A stretch of DNA of 64,000 nt, taken from assembly GCA_020881915.1 (NCBI GenBank), contig JAJFPB010000010.1:1302001-1366000 (forward strand), read 5' to 3'. The notes under the pieces were generated by a model, which worked only from the letters and a program-made list of their open reading frames with translations, made no database searches and had not been told where the DNA came from. This DNA comes from Paramyrothecium sp. XJ0827. Lineage: Eukaryota > Ascomycota > Sordariomycetes > Hypocreales > Stachybotryaceae. The translations under genes were made by a program, and so were the position numbers. Shown in pieces: positions 42,257 through 52,735 of the stretch (position 1 is the first letter of the stretch; each line of letters opens with the position of its first letter).

Positions 42257-42655
42257 ATGGCTTTCACTGCTAGGTAAGCCCGCCGCCCGCCCTGCGCTGC
42301 ACCTCCGAAGCTTCCGTCAACGACTTCCGGCACCTTGGGGACAGTATCGCAAAGTCCTCGTCGTGGTCTCCCTCGGTTGAACAAGCTTTGGAGGTTTAGT
42401 GACACCATATCCAGACACAGGCTAACCGCAACTCTCTTTACAGCGACATCTGCAAGATCATCCTTGCCGTCATCCTCCCTCCCGTCGGTGTCTTCCTCGA
42501 GCGTGGTTGCGGCGCCGACTTCTTCATCAACATCCTGCTCACCATCCTGGGTAAGCTCACTAGCTCGATTCCGCGAATCATTCTCTTGCTGACAACGGCA
42601 TCCAGGTTACCTGCCCGGTATCATTCACGCTCTGTACATCATCCTGAAGTACTAA
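42257..42655 (+). CDS. PMP3: Plasma membrane proteolipid 3 (UPF0057)
   Basis: Three small exons (42257-42273, 42444-42550, 42606-42655; introns 42274-42443 and 42551-42605) encode 57 residues. The product starts MAFTASDICKIILAVILPPV and continues GVFLERGCGADFFINILLTI and LGYLPGIIHALYIILKY, the canonical PMP3 fold of two membrane helices. PMP3 modulates plasma-membrane potential and tolerance to cations and salt. All splice sites are consensus, with a GCTGAC branch site in intron 2. It is too split to appear as a single open frame. Confidence 0.95.
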
Positions 42656-44006
42656 GCGGGCGCTGCCCCTCTACTCGACGCCGGTGCCGGTCATGTAAGG
42701 CGGTCAACGAGGCTTGACGCCGCTTGACCACTGAGCACCCTTGCGCGCGCACCGATCCGGCTGCATGCAAAGGAAACGCAGATATGATCCACTACATTGT
42801 CGACGAGGTTAATCAACCACCACGACGCTTTGACAGCATAATGATTCCGGCTTTTGTATTAATGCGGCTTTTTACTCTCTCTGTTTGTCTGTTTGGGGGT
42901 CGAGCCTCTTGGCGAATGACATCTTGTTATGCGGAGTAGTTAATTCGATACCCGTCAATCCACATACATATTTTCATACACACTCTCATCTTCTCGATTT
43001 CGCTTGATTGTCTTGGCAGCGGCTCGCTTGGAACTTCTCGGCATACTGCCGACATGTTTTAATTGCCGAACCCAATCTTCTGACCGCCACTCCGGCCTCG
43101 TATCCCACTTACTCTCGCGGCCTCGAATTGTGAAGGAGGTCTGGCCTCGAGCCGTGGCCTGACATCCGCTACAGGTAAGTCTCACGCGCTCCCGAGACCT
43201 GCTCACGAGGTGTTGGCCTCACGCCCTGCTACCCGCCCTTGTCTCCTCGGGTCTCGCTGCCATCCTCCGAAGGAACAAACCCTCGGGTCCGTCCCTTGGG
43301 AGCGGGAAGGGAGGGACAAAGGCGAACTTTCTCCTCCCTAGATCAGACAAGGTCTGGGCTCCCCAGTAACCAATCTTGTTTCCCTCCGGGCGAAAAGAAG
43401 AAGAAAAAAATTTAACGGGCTCTCGAGGCTGAGACACCGCGCGGCGCCCGAACGAACACCATAGGGCCACTCTCCACATGCCATCTTGGTACCCCAAAGA
43501 CTGGCGCCAGTCGGGGGGGACGATCAGCCATGCGGCAACGGGAAATTTGCAATGGGCCCGTTTCGGAGTCACATCGCGATGTGCGACAACCCAAGCCACG
43601 CCCCCTCCCCCATCGCCAAACCGTGCATAGGGCGTACAGGATAGGGAGACGTGGACGCCATTCCATGCGTTCTGGCCAGTTAACTCCAGTTAAAGTTTTA
43701 TCCTGATCACATTTTGAGAAGTCATTCGTGATTTCATGTTCAGCCCTATTTCTTAAGACCTAGTAACCAATTCGAGCGGGCTAGAAGCAAAAACGCCGGA
43801 CACCATCCAACTCTAGAGAGGGAAGACGGGAAACGCCCGTCCGTCGTTACCATGGAGAAAGAAGAATCCCCTTGCTTTCCAAGTCCTCCTCGACTTTCCC
43901 AATTCCCTCCACAACCTTCCAACATGCGGTTCAATCATGATATGTCTTTCCATGTATCTCAGGTGTCGCAGACCCCTATGTCTTGAGCGGTTCAGCTCAG
44001 ATCAGG
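42656..44006. other. Convergent intergenic region between PMP3 and ATG7
   Basis: It consists of the two 3' flanks plus about 1 kb without recognisable coding sequence. A 126-codon minus-strand frame (43219-43599) shows no motif. Confidence 0.5.
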
Positions 44007-46241
44007 TCAGATCAGCTCGCCCTCCCCCTCGTCAGCCGCAACCCCATCCTCGTCCTCGTCCTCCCAGTCCACAAAGGCCGACGCTTCCTCAGCCCTGCGC
44101 TGGACCTCGGCGAGCCCCGATAGCTCCGCGACGTAGTCCTTCTCCTGCAAGGCGCGCTTGACGAATCCCCAGCCGTCACCCCGGTATGCGCCGAGGACCT
44201 TGGGACTGCACGCGCAGCAACTATCGTAGGACTGTCCCCGAATCACAAGATTCTGGAATGTGGACACGTAGCCGCGGATCTGGTGCGGGACCAAGCCGAG
44301 GGGGTGATTAGGAGGGTCCCTCTCAGGAACTACTCCTCCTGTGGGTTGCGGGGCGGGAGCTTCCTTGCCTGCGGGATGTTGTAAGAGACTGGTCAAGAGC
44401 TCTACTAGGAGTGCGGATGCAATGGCGGCAACACCGGGCCGTGTGACTGTGCACTGCTGATCGAGGGTCTGGTCCTTGATAGACTGCAATCTTGTTAGCC
44501 ATGTCATACTTGCGCGAACTTCGAAAGAAAGCACTTACATCAGCTGGCGCAACCACGTCGTTGCAGAAATAGCATCCCAGCGACAGCTTGCCCTCGTCAT
44601 TGCTCTCCGCTCCGTGTCGCATAACGACGTACGAGTCGAATCCCAGCGCCGCATTCATGACAATCTTGCCCTTTGCCTTGCCAATAACCGTCGGTAGCCA
44701 ACGAGATTCCCGCGTGTCCATCAGTAGGAAAATCACGTCGTGTGCTTCGATCAGGGCCTCTAATTTCTCCAAGTCCGCCTTGGTTTTGGCTTCATCTGTG
44801 AAAGGGTGCCCAAGCATGGGTACAGATAGTGTGTGGCCCTCGCTGTCAACGCCAGGGTAGATGCGCTTCAGCATCTGCGCCGCCGCTGGTGCTTTTGCTT
44901 TCCCACCATCAACGCAATCGTCAAACTCGAAGAGGGGTTGCCGCACTGGATTTGAGTAAGACACCCTTCCGTAGTCAACAAATGTGACCTTTCGAACGCC
45001 CCACCCCAGCAGGTTTCTCGAGACGTAGCCACCAAGAGTGCCAGCTCCCAAAAGGAGGCAACGAGTGTTCTTGATTTTATCGAGGTCCAGATCCGGGGCA
45101 AGCCGCCACTTCATGAGCTTGAGGTTCAGGTCCACGGAAGAGTCGGCCAGTCTCGCGGGGTCCATATACTCCCCTAGGTTCACCTGCTGTGCCTGAAGCT
45201 TTCCATTCCTGGACCTCTCCCACCCTGTGACCTTTGGCATCTCTTTAATCTCCATTTCCTCTACAGGCTGCATTTCCAGGGGAAGAATGACGCTTCTAGC
45301 TTCGTGTCTTCTAGACCGGCTATCTCTGTAGCAGAGAATATTCACGCGTGTCAGCTTGAATCGCTGCCTGATCAAGATCAAGAGATTCCGCAAAGGCCAT
45401 CCAGGACCTTCGGGGTGTGTTGAAGGGTCCGCAAATGCCACGTATCGATCTTCCTCGGGCGTGTCATTGAAGAAGCCGTCCTCGAATCTCCGCAGAGAAG
45501 CAACCTCCCACTGGAAGGATAGGTTACTTGGTGTCTCTCCATCTTCAGGTTCTGGTTGTGGCCCGCGGTTTTTCTTGACAAGGAAGAAGCCGTGCTCTCG
45601 CCCATCGACGCTATATCTCCATGTTCCCACCTTGTCCGCAAGTTCCGTGCTCTCGTCAGGGGTGAGTTTCTGCGTAGCGCTCGAGCGTCTCCATTGGGGG
45701 TCTGAGTGCAGGGCTGGAAATGCAAACCAGTAGGTGAACTTGTATTTCTTGAGGTCGGCAAACGAGAGGATCACGAAGGACGAGAGGAGTGAGGGAACGG
45801 AATAGATGCTGCCGTCGTTGATGGCGTCCCATATCTAATGTGCGTTAGTCGGCAATCGCCGTTTATTTGAGCAGGCAGGTAGTACTTGTCGACCAGCTGT
45901 CTTGAGCATAGCGGTCTTGTCCATATTCCTGAAGTCCTCCAGCGTGTTTACGTTTTTAATGATGCCCTCAGCCCTTGCCGCCCCAAACGGTGCCCTATGT
46001 CCTTTAGCAAGTTTTTTTGAATCAGAACTCAAGCGACATACTGCTGACTTGTGAGAGCATTCCCTAATATCTGCATCTTGCAACTTGAGTCTGGTTCCTC
46101 CGCGCGCGGCTCGTACAGACCGAGGACCAACCGGGCCGAGTCGTCAAGCTTGTCATAGTCCAGCTTTGACGCAAACAGCGTGGAGTAGAAGGGCAATTCG
46201 ATCTCCGACGTGAACGTCGCAAACTGGAGCGGCGCGGCCAT
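44007..46241 (-). CDS. ATG7: Autophagy E1 enzyme ATG7
   Basis: Four exons (46241-46042, 45994-45886, 45834-44539, 44483-44007; introns 45995-46041, 45835-45885, 44484-44538) give 693 residues. ATG7 activates the ubiquitin-like Atg8 and Atg12 for conjugation. The N-terminal domain ([37 protein letters not shown]) binds the E2s. The ATP-binding Rossmann motif [15 protein letters not shown] is near residue 366, followed by the [16 protein letters not shown] block. The catalytic cysteine is Cys546 in [10 protein letters not shown], in the last exon. The C-tail is acidic (WEDEDEDG). Intron 1 uses the downstream of two AGs, because the upstream one creates a stop. Confidence 0.97.
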
Positions 46242-47079
46242 CTCGGCGGGAATTGTTTGCGCGCGATACGGGATGTGTCGGTTGAGCGGGGTGGATGGTC
46301 GTCGCGATATCGGTATTGGTGCCAGGCGCGCGCTGGCAGTCTCTCGTTGTTTATGTAGGAGGTGAGCCAGAAAGGCCCGGGCCTTGAATCCACGACGGTT
46401 TTACCTGAGTCAGATACTGACAAATGTTCCGAGGCGGGCTGTCATCTGACACAGTAAGCTATCACGAGTTGCGAATGGCTCTACCAGATGATGTAGCTGT
46501 CGGCGGTGCGTGTGAGGGTCAGAGGTACCTGCCCCGCCGCGGGGTACTGCAGCCTGGGCAGCGTGTAAGGCCGGGGGCTAAGGCACGGCGGCTTAGTGCA
46601 CCTGCCTGCTGGAAGAAGAGGCTAGGCCAAGCGTCTCTCGCCAAACTCAAGCTACCCTAAAGCCGTACATGGCTTAACAACTCAGTAAGAGTGTTTCTAT
46701 CAAGACATAGCATGATTCAAAGTATAATCTTCTATTATAATTGTGACTTTTTGACTTGATTTACCAATTTGGTAGAACAAGGTACGCCCCGCAGCGATTG
46801 CAGATGGTTGTTTTGGTCTGGGCAATGCGTCCAATGGTTTCGTAAAACCGCGGTAGATAATCGACCAAGAATACACCTGCAGTCTGCGACTGGAGTCAAC
46901 AAGTTTAGGGAAGAGCAATGAGCTTATTGAAAAGACATTTTTGGTTGATATGAAACCCTTCGGGAGGCTCCAGTAAGCACCATCGAGGTAGAAGGTAATT
47001 GAGTCCAGTCTTGCCAGCTTCATAGTTATTAACAACACCAGAGAACTCAACAATCGAGCGGATCATCTGATCCTATCAT
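46242..47079. other. Intergenic region between ATG7 and tRNA-Glu
   Basis: The ATG7 promoter side is GC-rich. From about 46670 to 47075 it becomes AT-rich, directly abutting the tRNA. A 117-codon minus-strand frame in the AT-rich part has no recognisable domain. Confidence 0.5.
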
Positions 47080-47150
47080 CCGGTATGGTGTAGTGGCTAA
47101 CATCGCTCGCTCTCACCGAGCAGCCCTGGGTTCGATTCCCAGTACCGGAG
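47080..47150 (+). tRNA. tRNA-Glu (CTC)
   Basis: The cloverleaf is complete. The acceptor TCCGGTA pairs with TACCGGA, and the D-arm carries TGGTGTAGTGGCTAACA (A box). The anticodon stem GCTCG/CGAGC encloses CTCTCAC with anticodon CTC. The T-arm has GGTTCGATTCC (B box), and the discriminator is G. There is no intron. A T-rich run at 47151-47159 serves as the Pol III terminator. Confidence 0.96.
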
Positions 47151-47159
47151 TTTCTTTTT
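47151..47159 (+). terminator. RNA polymerase III terminator
   Basis: TTTCTTTTT immediately follows the tRNA discriminator base. Confidence 0.8.
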
Positions 47160-47560
47160 GCTCCGTATCAGCACGTTTCTCATATGTGTGGACTATCCCG
47201 CGTTCTGATTTCCATTTTTGTTTCGTCGCGTACTAGTGCTTTGCAGCCGTTGATGCTACATCCTGTAGGAGAGCCTCGGCTTGCTCACGGACGGAAACTA
47301 TTCACAGCTCGTGCCTTTAAGACCACGTACAGACACAGTCCCATCTTAAAAAGGACCAAAGCACTCGTTCGGCTACGCTCCGGGGGCTGTCGAGAGGCCA
47401 ACGTGCTCTCCCGCCTCATTGAACCGTTGCAAAACGCGGCCCCACCGACACGGCTGGGTGGTGTGTGTCGCGACCCGTGTCTTTGGCCACCTTGAGCCTC
47501 TGAGCGAGCTTCATCAACCTGAATAATTTTGACTGGCAGCATAGTGAGCAATCGAGAGCA
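47160..47560. other. Short intergenic region before DCD1
   Basis: This is the promoter region of the dCMP deaminase gene, downstream of the tRNA. No gene is visible. Confidence 0.5.
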
Positions 47561-48830
47561 ATGTTTATAGGCGTGTGCGGAGGTATGTCATCACTCATGC
47601 AAAAAACACTAAAGCAAGAATAATATGTGCTCATATGCTTAGGCTTGTGCGCCGGGAAGAAGACGGTGGCCCAATACCTCGTCGAGCACCATGGCTTCAA
47701 GCATCTCTACCTCAACCAGAGCCTTGGAACCGCAGCATCATCACCAACAGATGATGCTACTCCACGGGATAGAAGTGAAGACTCTTCCTCTGCAGAATTT
47801 GCGGGGGCCCTCAACTCGAGCGCTCTCACCACGAAGAAGGGCTCCAAGTCTGAGTCGGGGACCTCACTCTCCCTGAGGCCGCAGTCTCAGTCTCCCAACA
47901 CCCACTCCTTCAGCACCCCCGAGGAGCTGCTCGACTTCGTCACCAAGCGTTGGCGCAGCCGCTTCGTCACGACGGACATCCCCACCGAAGCCGTCCTCGA
48001 CGTCTACACGCGGCGGCCCTTCTTTCTGCTCATCTCCATCGACGCCCCGCTGACGGTTCGCTGGCAGCGCTTCAGGCACCGCTCCCGGACGCAGGGGGCC
48101 TCCGAGATAAGCCTTGAAGACTTCGTAACGCAGAGCGACACCCACCTGTACGATCCGCTCATTGGTCTACAGCCCCTGATCTCTCGTGCTTCTGTGAGGT
48201 TACTCAACACATCGTCATCGCTGGCACACCTGTATGCCACGTTGGGCAAGCTGGACATACTCAACCCGGACCGACTGCGTCCCGGCTGGGACACGTACTT
48301 CATGCAGCTCGCATCCCTTGCTGCCCAGCGCTCCAACTGCATGAAGCGCCGTGTCGGCTGTGTACTTGTTGGCCGGGAACGCCGTGTCATCAGCACGGGC
48401 TACAACGGCACCCCGCGGGGACTGCGCAACTGCGCCGAGGGGGGATGCTCGCGGTGCAACGAAGCCCACAGCTCCGGTGTTGGGCTAGCTACGTGTCTGT
48501 GCCTCCACGCAGAGGAGAACGCTCTGCTCGAGGCGGGCAGGGAGCGAATCAGAGAGGGATCCGTGCTGTATTGCGACACGTGCCCATGCTTGACTTGTAG
48601 CATCAAGATTTGCCAGGTAGGCATTAGCGAGGTGGTCTACGCCCAGGGGTACAGCATGGACAACGAGACTGCCGACGTCTTCCGGCAGGCGGGCGTGAAG
48701 CTGCGGCAATTCATCCCTGTGAGTGGTTTTATGTCTTCCCAGGTCTCCTCCTGCGTCATACGCTGTTCGTTACTGACGCTCATAGCCGCCGAATGGACTA
48801 ATTCATCTTGAGAAGATGGAGCTGTACTAG
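47561..48830 (+). CDS. DCD1: Deoxycytidylate (dCMP) deaminase
   Basis: Three exons (47561-47582, 47643-48718, 48786-48830; introns 47583-47642 and 48719-48785) encode 380 residues. The enzyme deaminates dCMP to dUMP, the substrate of thymidylate synthase. The zinc site is visible: HAEEN near residue 295 (His ligand and catalytic Glu) and PCLTC near residue 320 (Cys ligands). KRRVGCVLV and STGYNGTPRGL are typical of the family. The N-terminal half has a nucleotide-kinase-like P-loop formed across the first splice (GVCGGLCAGKKTVAQYL) and a Ser-rich insert. This extension is usual in fungi. Exon 3 supplies the PPNGLIHLEKMELY end. Confidence 0.94.
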
Positions 48831-51532
48831 ACCGTGTGGAGTGGATCGGTTGTTTGGGGAGTAAGAGGTTATGCTGATGACGTCTAGGCCTAGGTTGACA
48901 ATATCAATTTGAGACAACGCAATGAGCCGGCTTCAGATAGCCTCAGACACGGAACCAAGTCTAACTACGTTGCCAAGCTAGTCCATTAGCACTTCTTATC
49001 TTGAATGTCGCCCTTCACGTGTCTTGATGTTCTTGAAACGTTGTTTCCGTCATGGAGTTTTAGTCTAAGCGACGACCTGCTCGTCTCTTTCGTCACATGG
49101 ATGGATATGGGGAAACAAGATGCCCAGTTCACGCCCCCTCCCATGTACGTGAACAGTGGTCAGCCGAACCCACGGAGCATTAAATCACACGATCGCGGCA
49201 CCCCACTCTCGTGGCCATCAGATACGGCTTCGTCAAATGTGCCTAGGCGCGGAATGAATCCTCTCTGGTTCAGCTAGACGCCAATGCACATATTCGAGCA
49301 CACTAAGCAGGTATGGAGGCGGCCATGGCCTAAGCCCCGCGCCAGGTTCTTGGTTCCCTTGCAAGTTTGATACGATCGGACAAGCCTGTTGAGCCAGGCG
49401 TTGCGGTGTGTTTTAGGGCTAGGGTTGAATGAGTTAACGTCCCCATCCGGATGCTTTCGCGGTACGGATTATATGCAGGAGAATGCAGCTTACGGCCCCG
49501 AACGTAGGGTCCAAGAGGGCGGTCAGGCGGGTGTTCGTTCCACCGTACATTAGTCGCATAAGTAGTGCAGTCCCCTGACAAGGGAAGAATTAAATTAATC
49601 AGTTGGTTGGAGACGGGAGTGCGAAGTCGAAAGGAACAGAGAGTGAGGCTTGGGGACTGCTATGTTGAAGAGGAAGCGGCGGCTAATTCTGGAAATGCAA
49701 TGTAACCGTTGCATGGATAGTCCATTCGAATTGATTCGACACCAAATCCGGAATTCGGAAACACAACAGACCTGTGGCCTCCCCGCGGGTTTGAGACTTG
49801 ACGGACCAGCCTGTCAGGTATATTTTCGGTACGTACTCACCAGGGAAGTCAGCATGTCCGGCGATAACCTTGATCAAGCCGGGCCAGGGTTCGAGCTACC
49901 GAACATTTGAACCTGACCGTTGCCGCACTGCGTGGAGTCTGCTACCCTGGGCCTTGGGACGATTTCTAGAAGGGAAGCGAGATGACATGGGTAGCGAGCA
50001 TGAAGCAATAAAAACCGCCAAATTAAATTGTCGATTTTTCGAGCTGGTTGACCCCGGTGATGGTGGAGGGAAGAGCTTTGTTTGTTTTGATCATCGGAAG
50101 GGCCTCGCGTCATCTCACCAAGGACGCATGACAGCATAGATGGCTGGCGAGATTACGCTTGGATTGACCACAATTCAAAGAGGAGAACGGGTGTTGATCG
50201 GGAGAAAGGATGAGTTGTGTAGGCCATGGATGTTTGAGAAGAACCCGCTGAACAGTGGACTCTCACCGGTGCGTGAAACGGACGACTGATATTCGGAACA
50301 GGACCCTTGATCAATACCTGCCGCATACCATCACTGCAGCGTTTTCAAAGTATGGCATGCACTAGACGTGAAGACAGAATCCGGGTGGCACGCCTTTTGT
50401 CCGGATGCGAGGATGTATTGCATCGCTCCTCACATGGTAAGCCAGCCACCTGTTGACTATTAAGATGTGGTGGATCAAGATATTGGCAGTGAATTCATGG
50501 GCCATCGGGATCGACAGAACTGGGAGCGGGCGAAGGCGACCCCATCCCCGGTCCGGCCCAGTTACCTGTGCCATGTACCACCAGTCCACCACAGAAGAAG
50601 GCTTCCTGGTCCCGTGGGCGGACGCCAAAGCCGCTAGCCACCTGGCTAGCCATTCGAACCGTGGTCCAAGGCGCGCTTGTTGTTATGGTGGGCCGGATGC
50701 ACGGGCAGAACGGGGATGGTGGGCAGCGGATGGCTGGATGGGATGGATCAGACGAAAGCGCTGGGCCATGCCGCAGGTCCTCTTTGATGGACCCCAAGTC
50801 CTTTCGCACCATTGTCACCAATCGTTTCACCGAGAGAGAGCCAAGCAGAGACGCAAAGTCAAAGCGAGACAAACGGACGACAATGTGCGCTTCATTGCTA
50901 TCCTGTGCTTGTGTGTGCGAGTGAGTGTGTGTGGGTGGCGGGAGTTGGGTCAAGAGTTTGTTTACAATGTTGTTGTTTATTTTGGAGTGTTGTTAGCGTA
51001 AGGGTGGGCATAATAACATGGAAAGTGCCTGCCTGCCCAAACATCTGCCCGATAAGGTACAAGCCGGCATAACGAGCAAGGTAGTACGAGGTACATAAGG
51101 CACCGCATACTGCCGTACCTTACCTTACTGACCCTGTCGCCATGTCTCTCACTCCGGGCTCCCTTCTTCTCTCGTTCTGGACTGATGGAAGGGTGTGCGT
51201 AAGCGGTCCAGAGCGAAGCTCCCGGTATAGATTCTTCCTGGCCGAGAGACAGATGGCCAGCCGGAGAAACCGGAAACCTGAGAAAGGAGAGACACGGAGG
51301 AAGAAAGAGACTCACACACCACTCAGGCTGTCCTCGATTGGGCCTGAGTGCCATAACGGGGAAGTCTGCCGTAAAGTATACCGCACGGTAGTCTGCAGTA
51401 CGTACCTGCTCGGATTGCGGGAGCCGTCAGGTACATGCGCCTTGGGCCCGGTTTATAGAGTGGAACCCCAACAAAGAGACACGCGACTGGTCGCGACACG
51501 CTTGCCGAGATAGGAAATGCTGTAAACAAATG
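48831..51532. other. Gene-free stretch upstream of WEE1
   Basis: About 2.7 kb without a recognisable gene. Frames up to 180 codons occur but are low-complexity, overlap on both strands and lack motifs. GTGAGTGTGTGTGGG repeats lie at about 50918-50937. It may hold distal regulatory sequence or a non-coding transcript, which sequence alone cannot show. Confidence 0.5.
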
Positions 51533-52735
51533 CGTCACCCACTTTTTTCCCATCGCGCGACTCTATCGTGCCCACATTCACTCACATCCCATCTCCACAA
51601 CCAAACCGTCAGCCATTCACTCACTCACTCACTCACCCACCCGCTCCCATCAGTCGAGGCTGTCTGACTGTCCAAGGTACCGTGCCCCCCCGTCCCACCA
51701 CCACCGATCCTGCCCAGCTATCCCACGGCCGGGGTCCCTCCCAGGATTGTCCGCGCGGGCCAGGCCAGGCCAGGCTAGGCCACCCCCTACAACCCGACCA
51801 ACCCCCTTCCTCCTTACTGGCCGTACCTGTTTCGATCCTCGTTCCCCTTCTTCGCCACTGCGTATCGTTTTTCCAAAACTCTCTTCTTCTACTTACGTTC
51901 CTGACCCTGAATTTTCCCTGACGTCTTTTGAGTCACTAGTTCATCACCGCCGATCAGTTATGTGTTGAGGGGAAACGGTCCAGCCCAGACGACAACGCGT
52001 ACGCAAAAACGGGGTTTCGACAGTGCTGTTTATCCGTGTGGGCGTGTGGTTTCGGTGTGCGGTGTGTGAAGTGTCCGTGTCTGCGCCTGTGTGAGAAGGT
52101 CCCCCGATCAGCAACGGGAGTCAGTCAAGTCGATCGAACCGAACACGTCCCTACGCCATGTCGTAGCTTTCTACCTACCTTCTTACTTTGCACCCTTACT
52201 CTTATCCAGCGCGCCGACACCTTCAGCAGCCGCCTTGCCTCCGCAAACCCGCCTCTCCTGCCGTCTCGAATTCTCTTTCTCCTGAACTTCTAACCGACTT
52301 GGGAAGAAAGTCAACAAAAGCCCGACTTGTGCTCCCTCCCCCCGCCCGGCCTCCTTCAGCTTCAGATGTCAGCAGGAGCTATGAGTTGATTGCAGCGTTC
52401 CTACCCATACTGGATTGTGTTTCTCGTTGACACCGACACCCTCCTTGCCTGCGCCCACCATCATCATTCCAACCCTCCGTTTTTCGACGCCCTACTGCGC
52501 GCTCGTTACGGCTCTCTCCGCTCAGCGGCGCATTTACCTATCAAGCCACGAGGATATTGGTCCGACCAAGCACCCGGATCGGTCTCCACGTTGGCTCCTC
52601 TCCTCTCATCTACCTGATGTGAGAATCGACCACTGATATTTCTACGTCGCCTACGTCGACATTCCTCACCTCGGACTCAGGTCGAACCACCCCTTTCAAA
52701 TCTTTGATAGCTTTGCATTCCAGCACTCCGTCGTC
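51533..52735 (+). promoter_or_regulatory. Probable long 5' leader of WEE1 with tiny uORFs
   Basis: The plus strand is CT-rich and holds no ATG from 51533 to 51959. Only five ATGs, in four very short upstream frames, occur between there and the WEE1 start: ATG-TGT-stop (51960), ATG-TCG-stop (52158), a seven-codon frame with an internal in-frame ATG (52366-52389), and a start-stop ATGTGA (52617). The depletion and tiny size suggest a transcribed leader with translational control. The transcription start is not known. Confidence 0.5.

Noticed and set aside
43219..43599. 126-codon minus-strand frame between PMP3 and ATG7
   Set aside because: No family, no splice structure and equally long overlapping frames on the same strand.
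46700..47053. AT-rich 117-codon frame next to the tRNA, considered as a retroelement remnant
   Set aside because: No reverse transcriptase, integrase or terminal-repeat motif could be recognised, and no target-site duplication was visible.
50453..51001. 182-codon plus-strand and 152-codon minus-strand overlapping frames
   Set aside because: Both are low-complexity readings of GT-rich repeats and GC-rich sequence, without conserved motifs.
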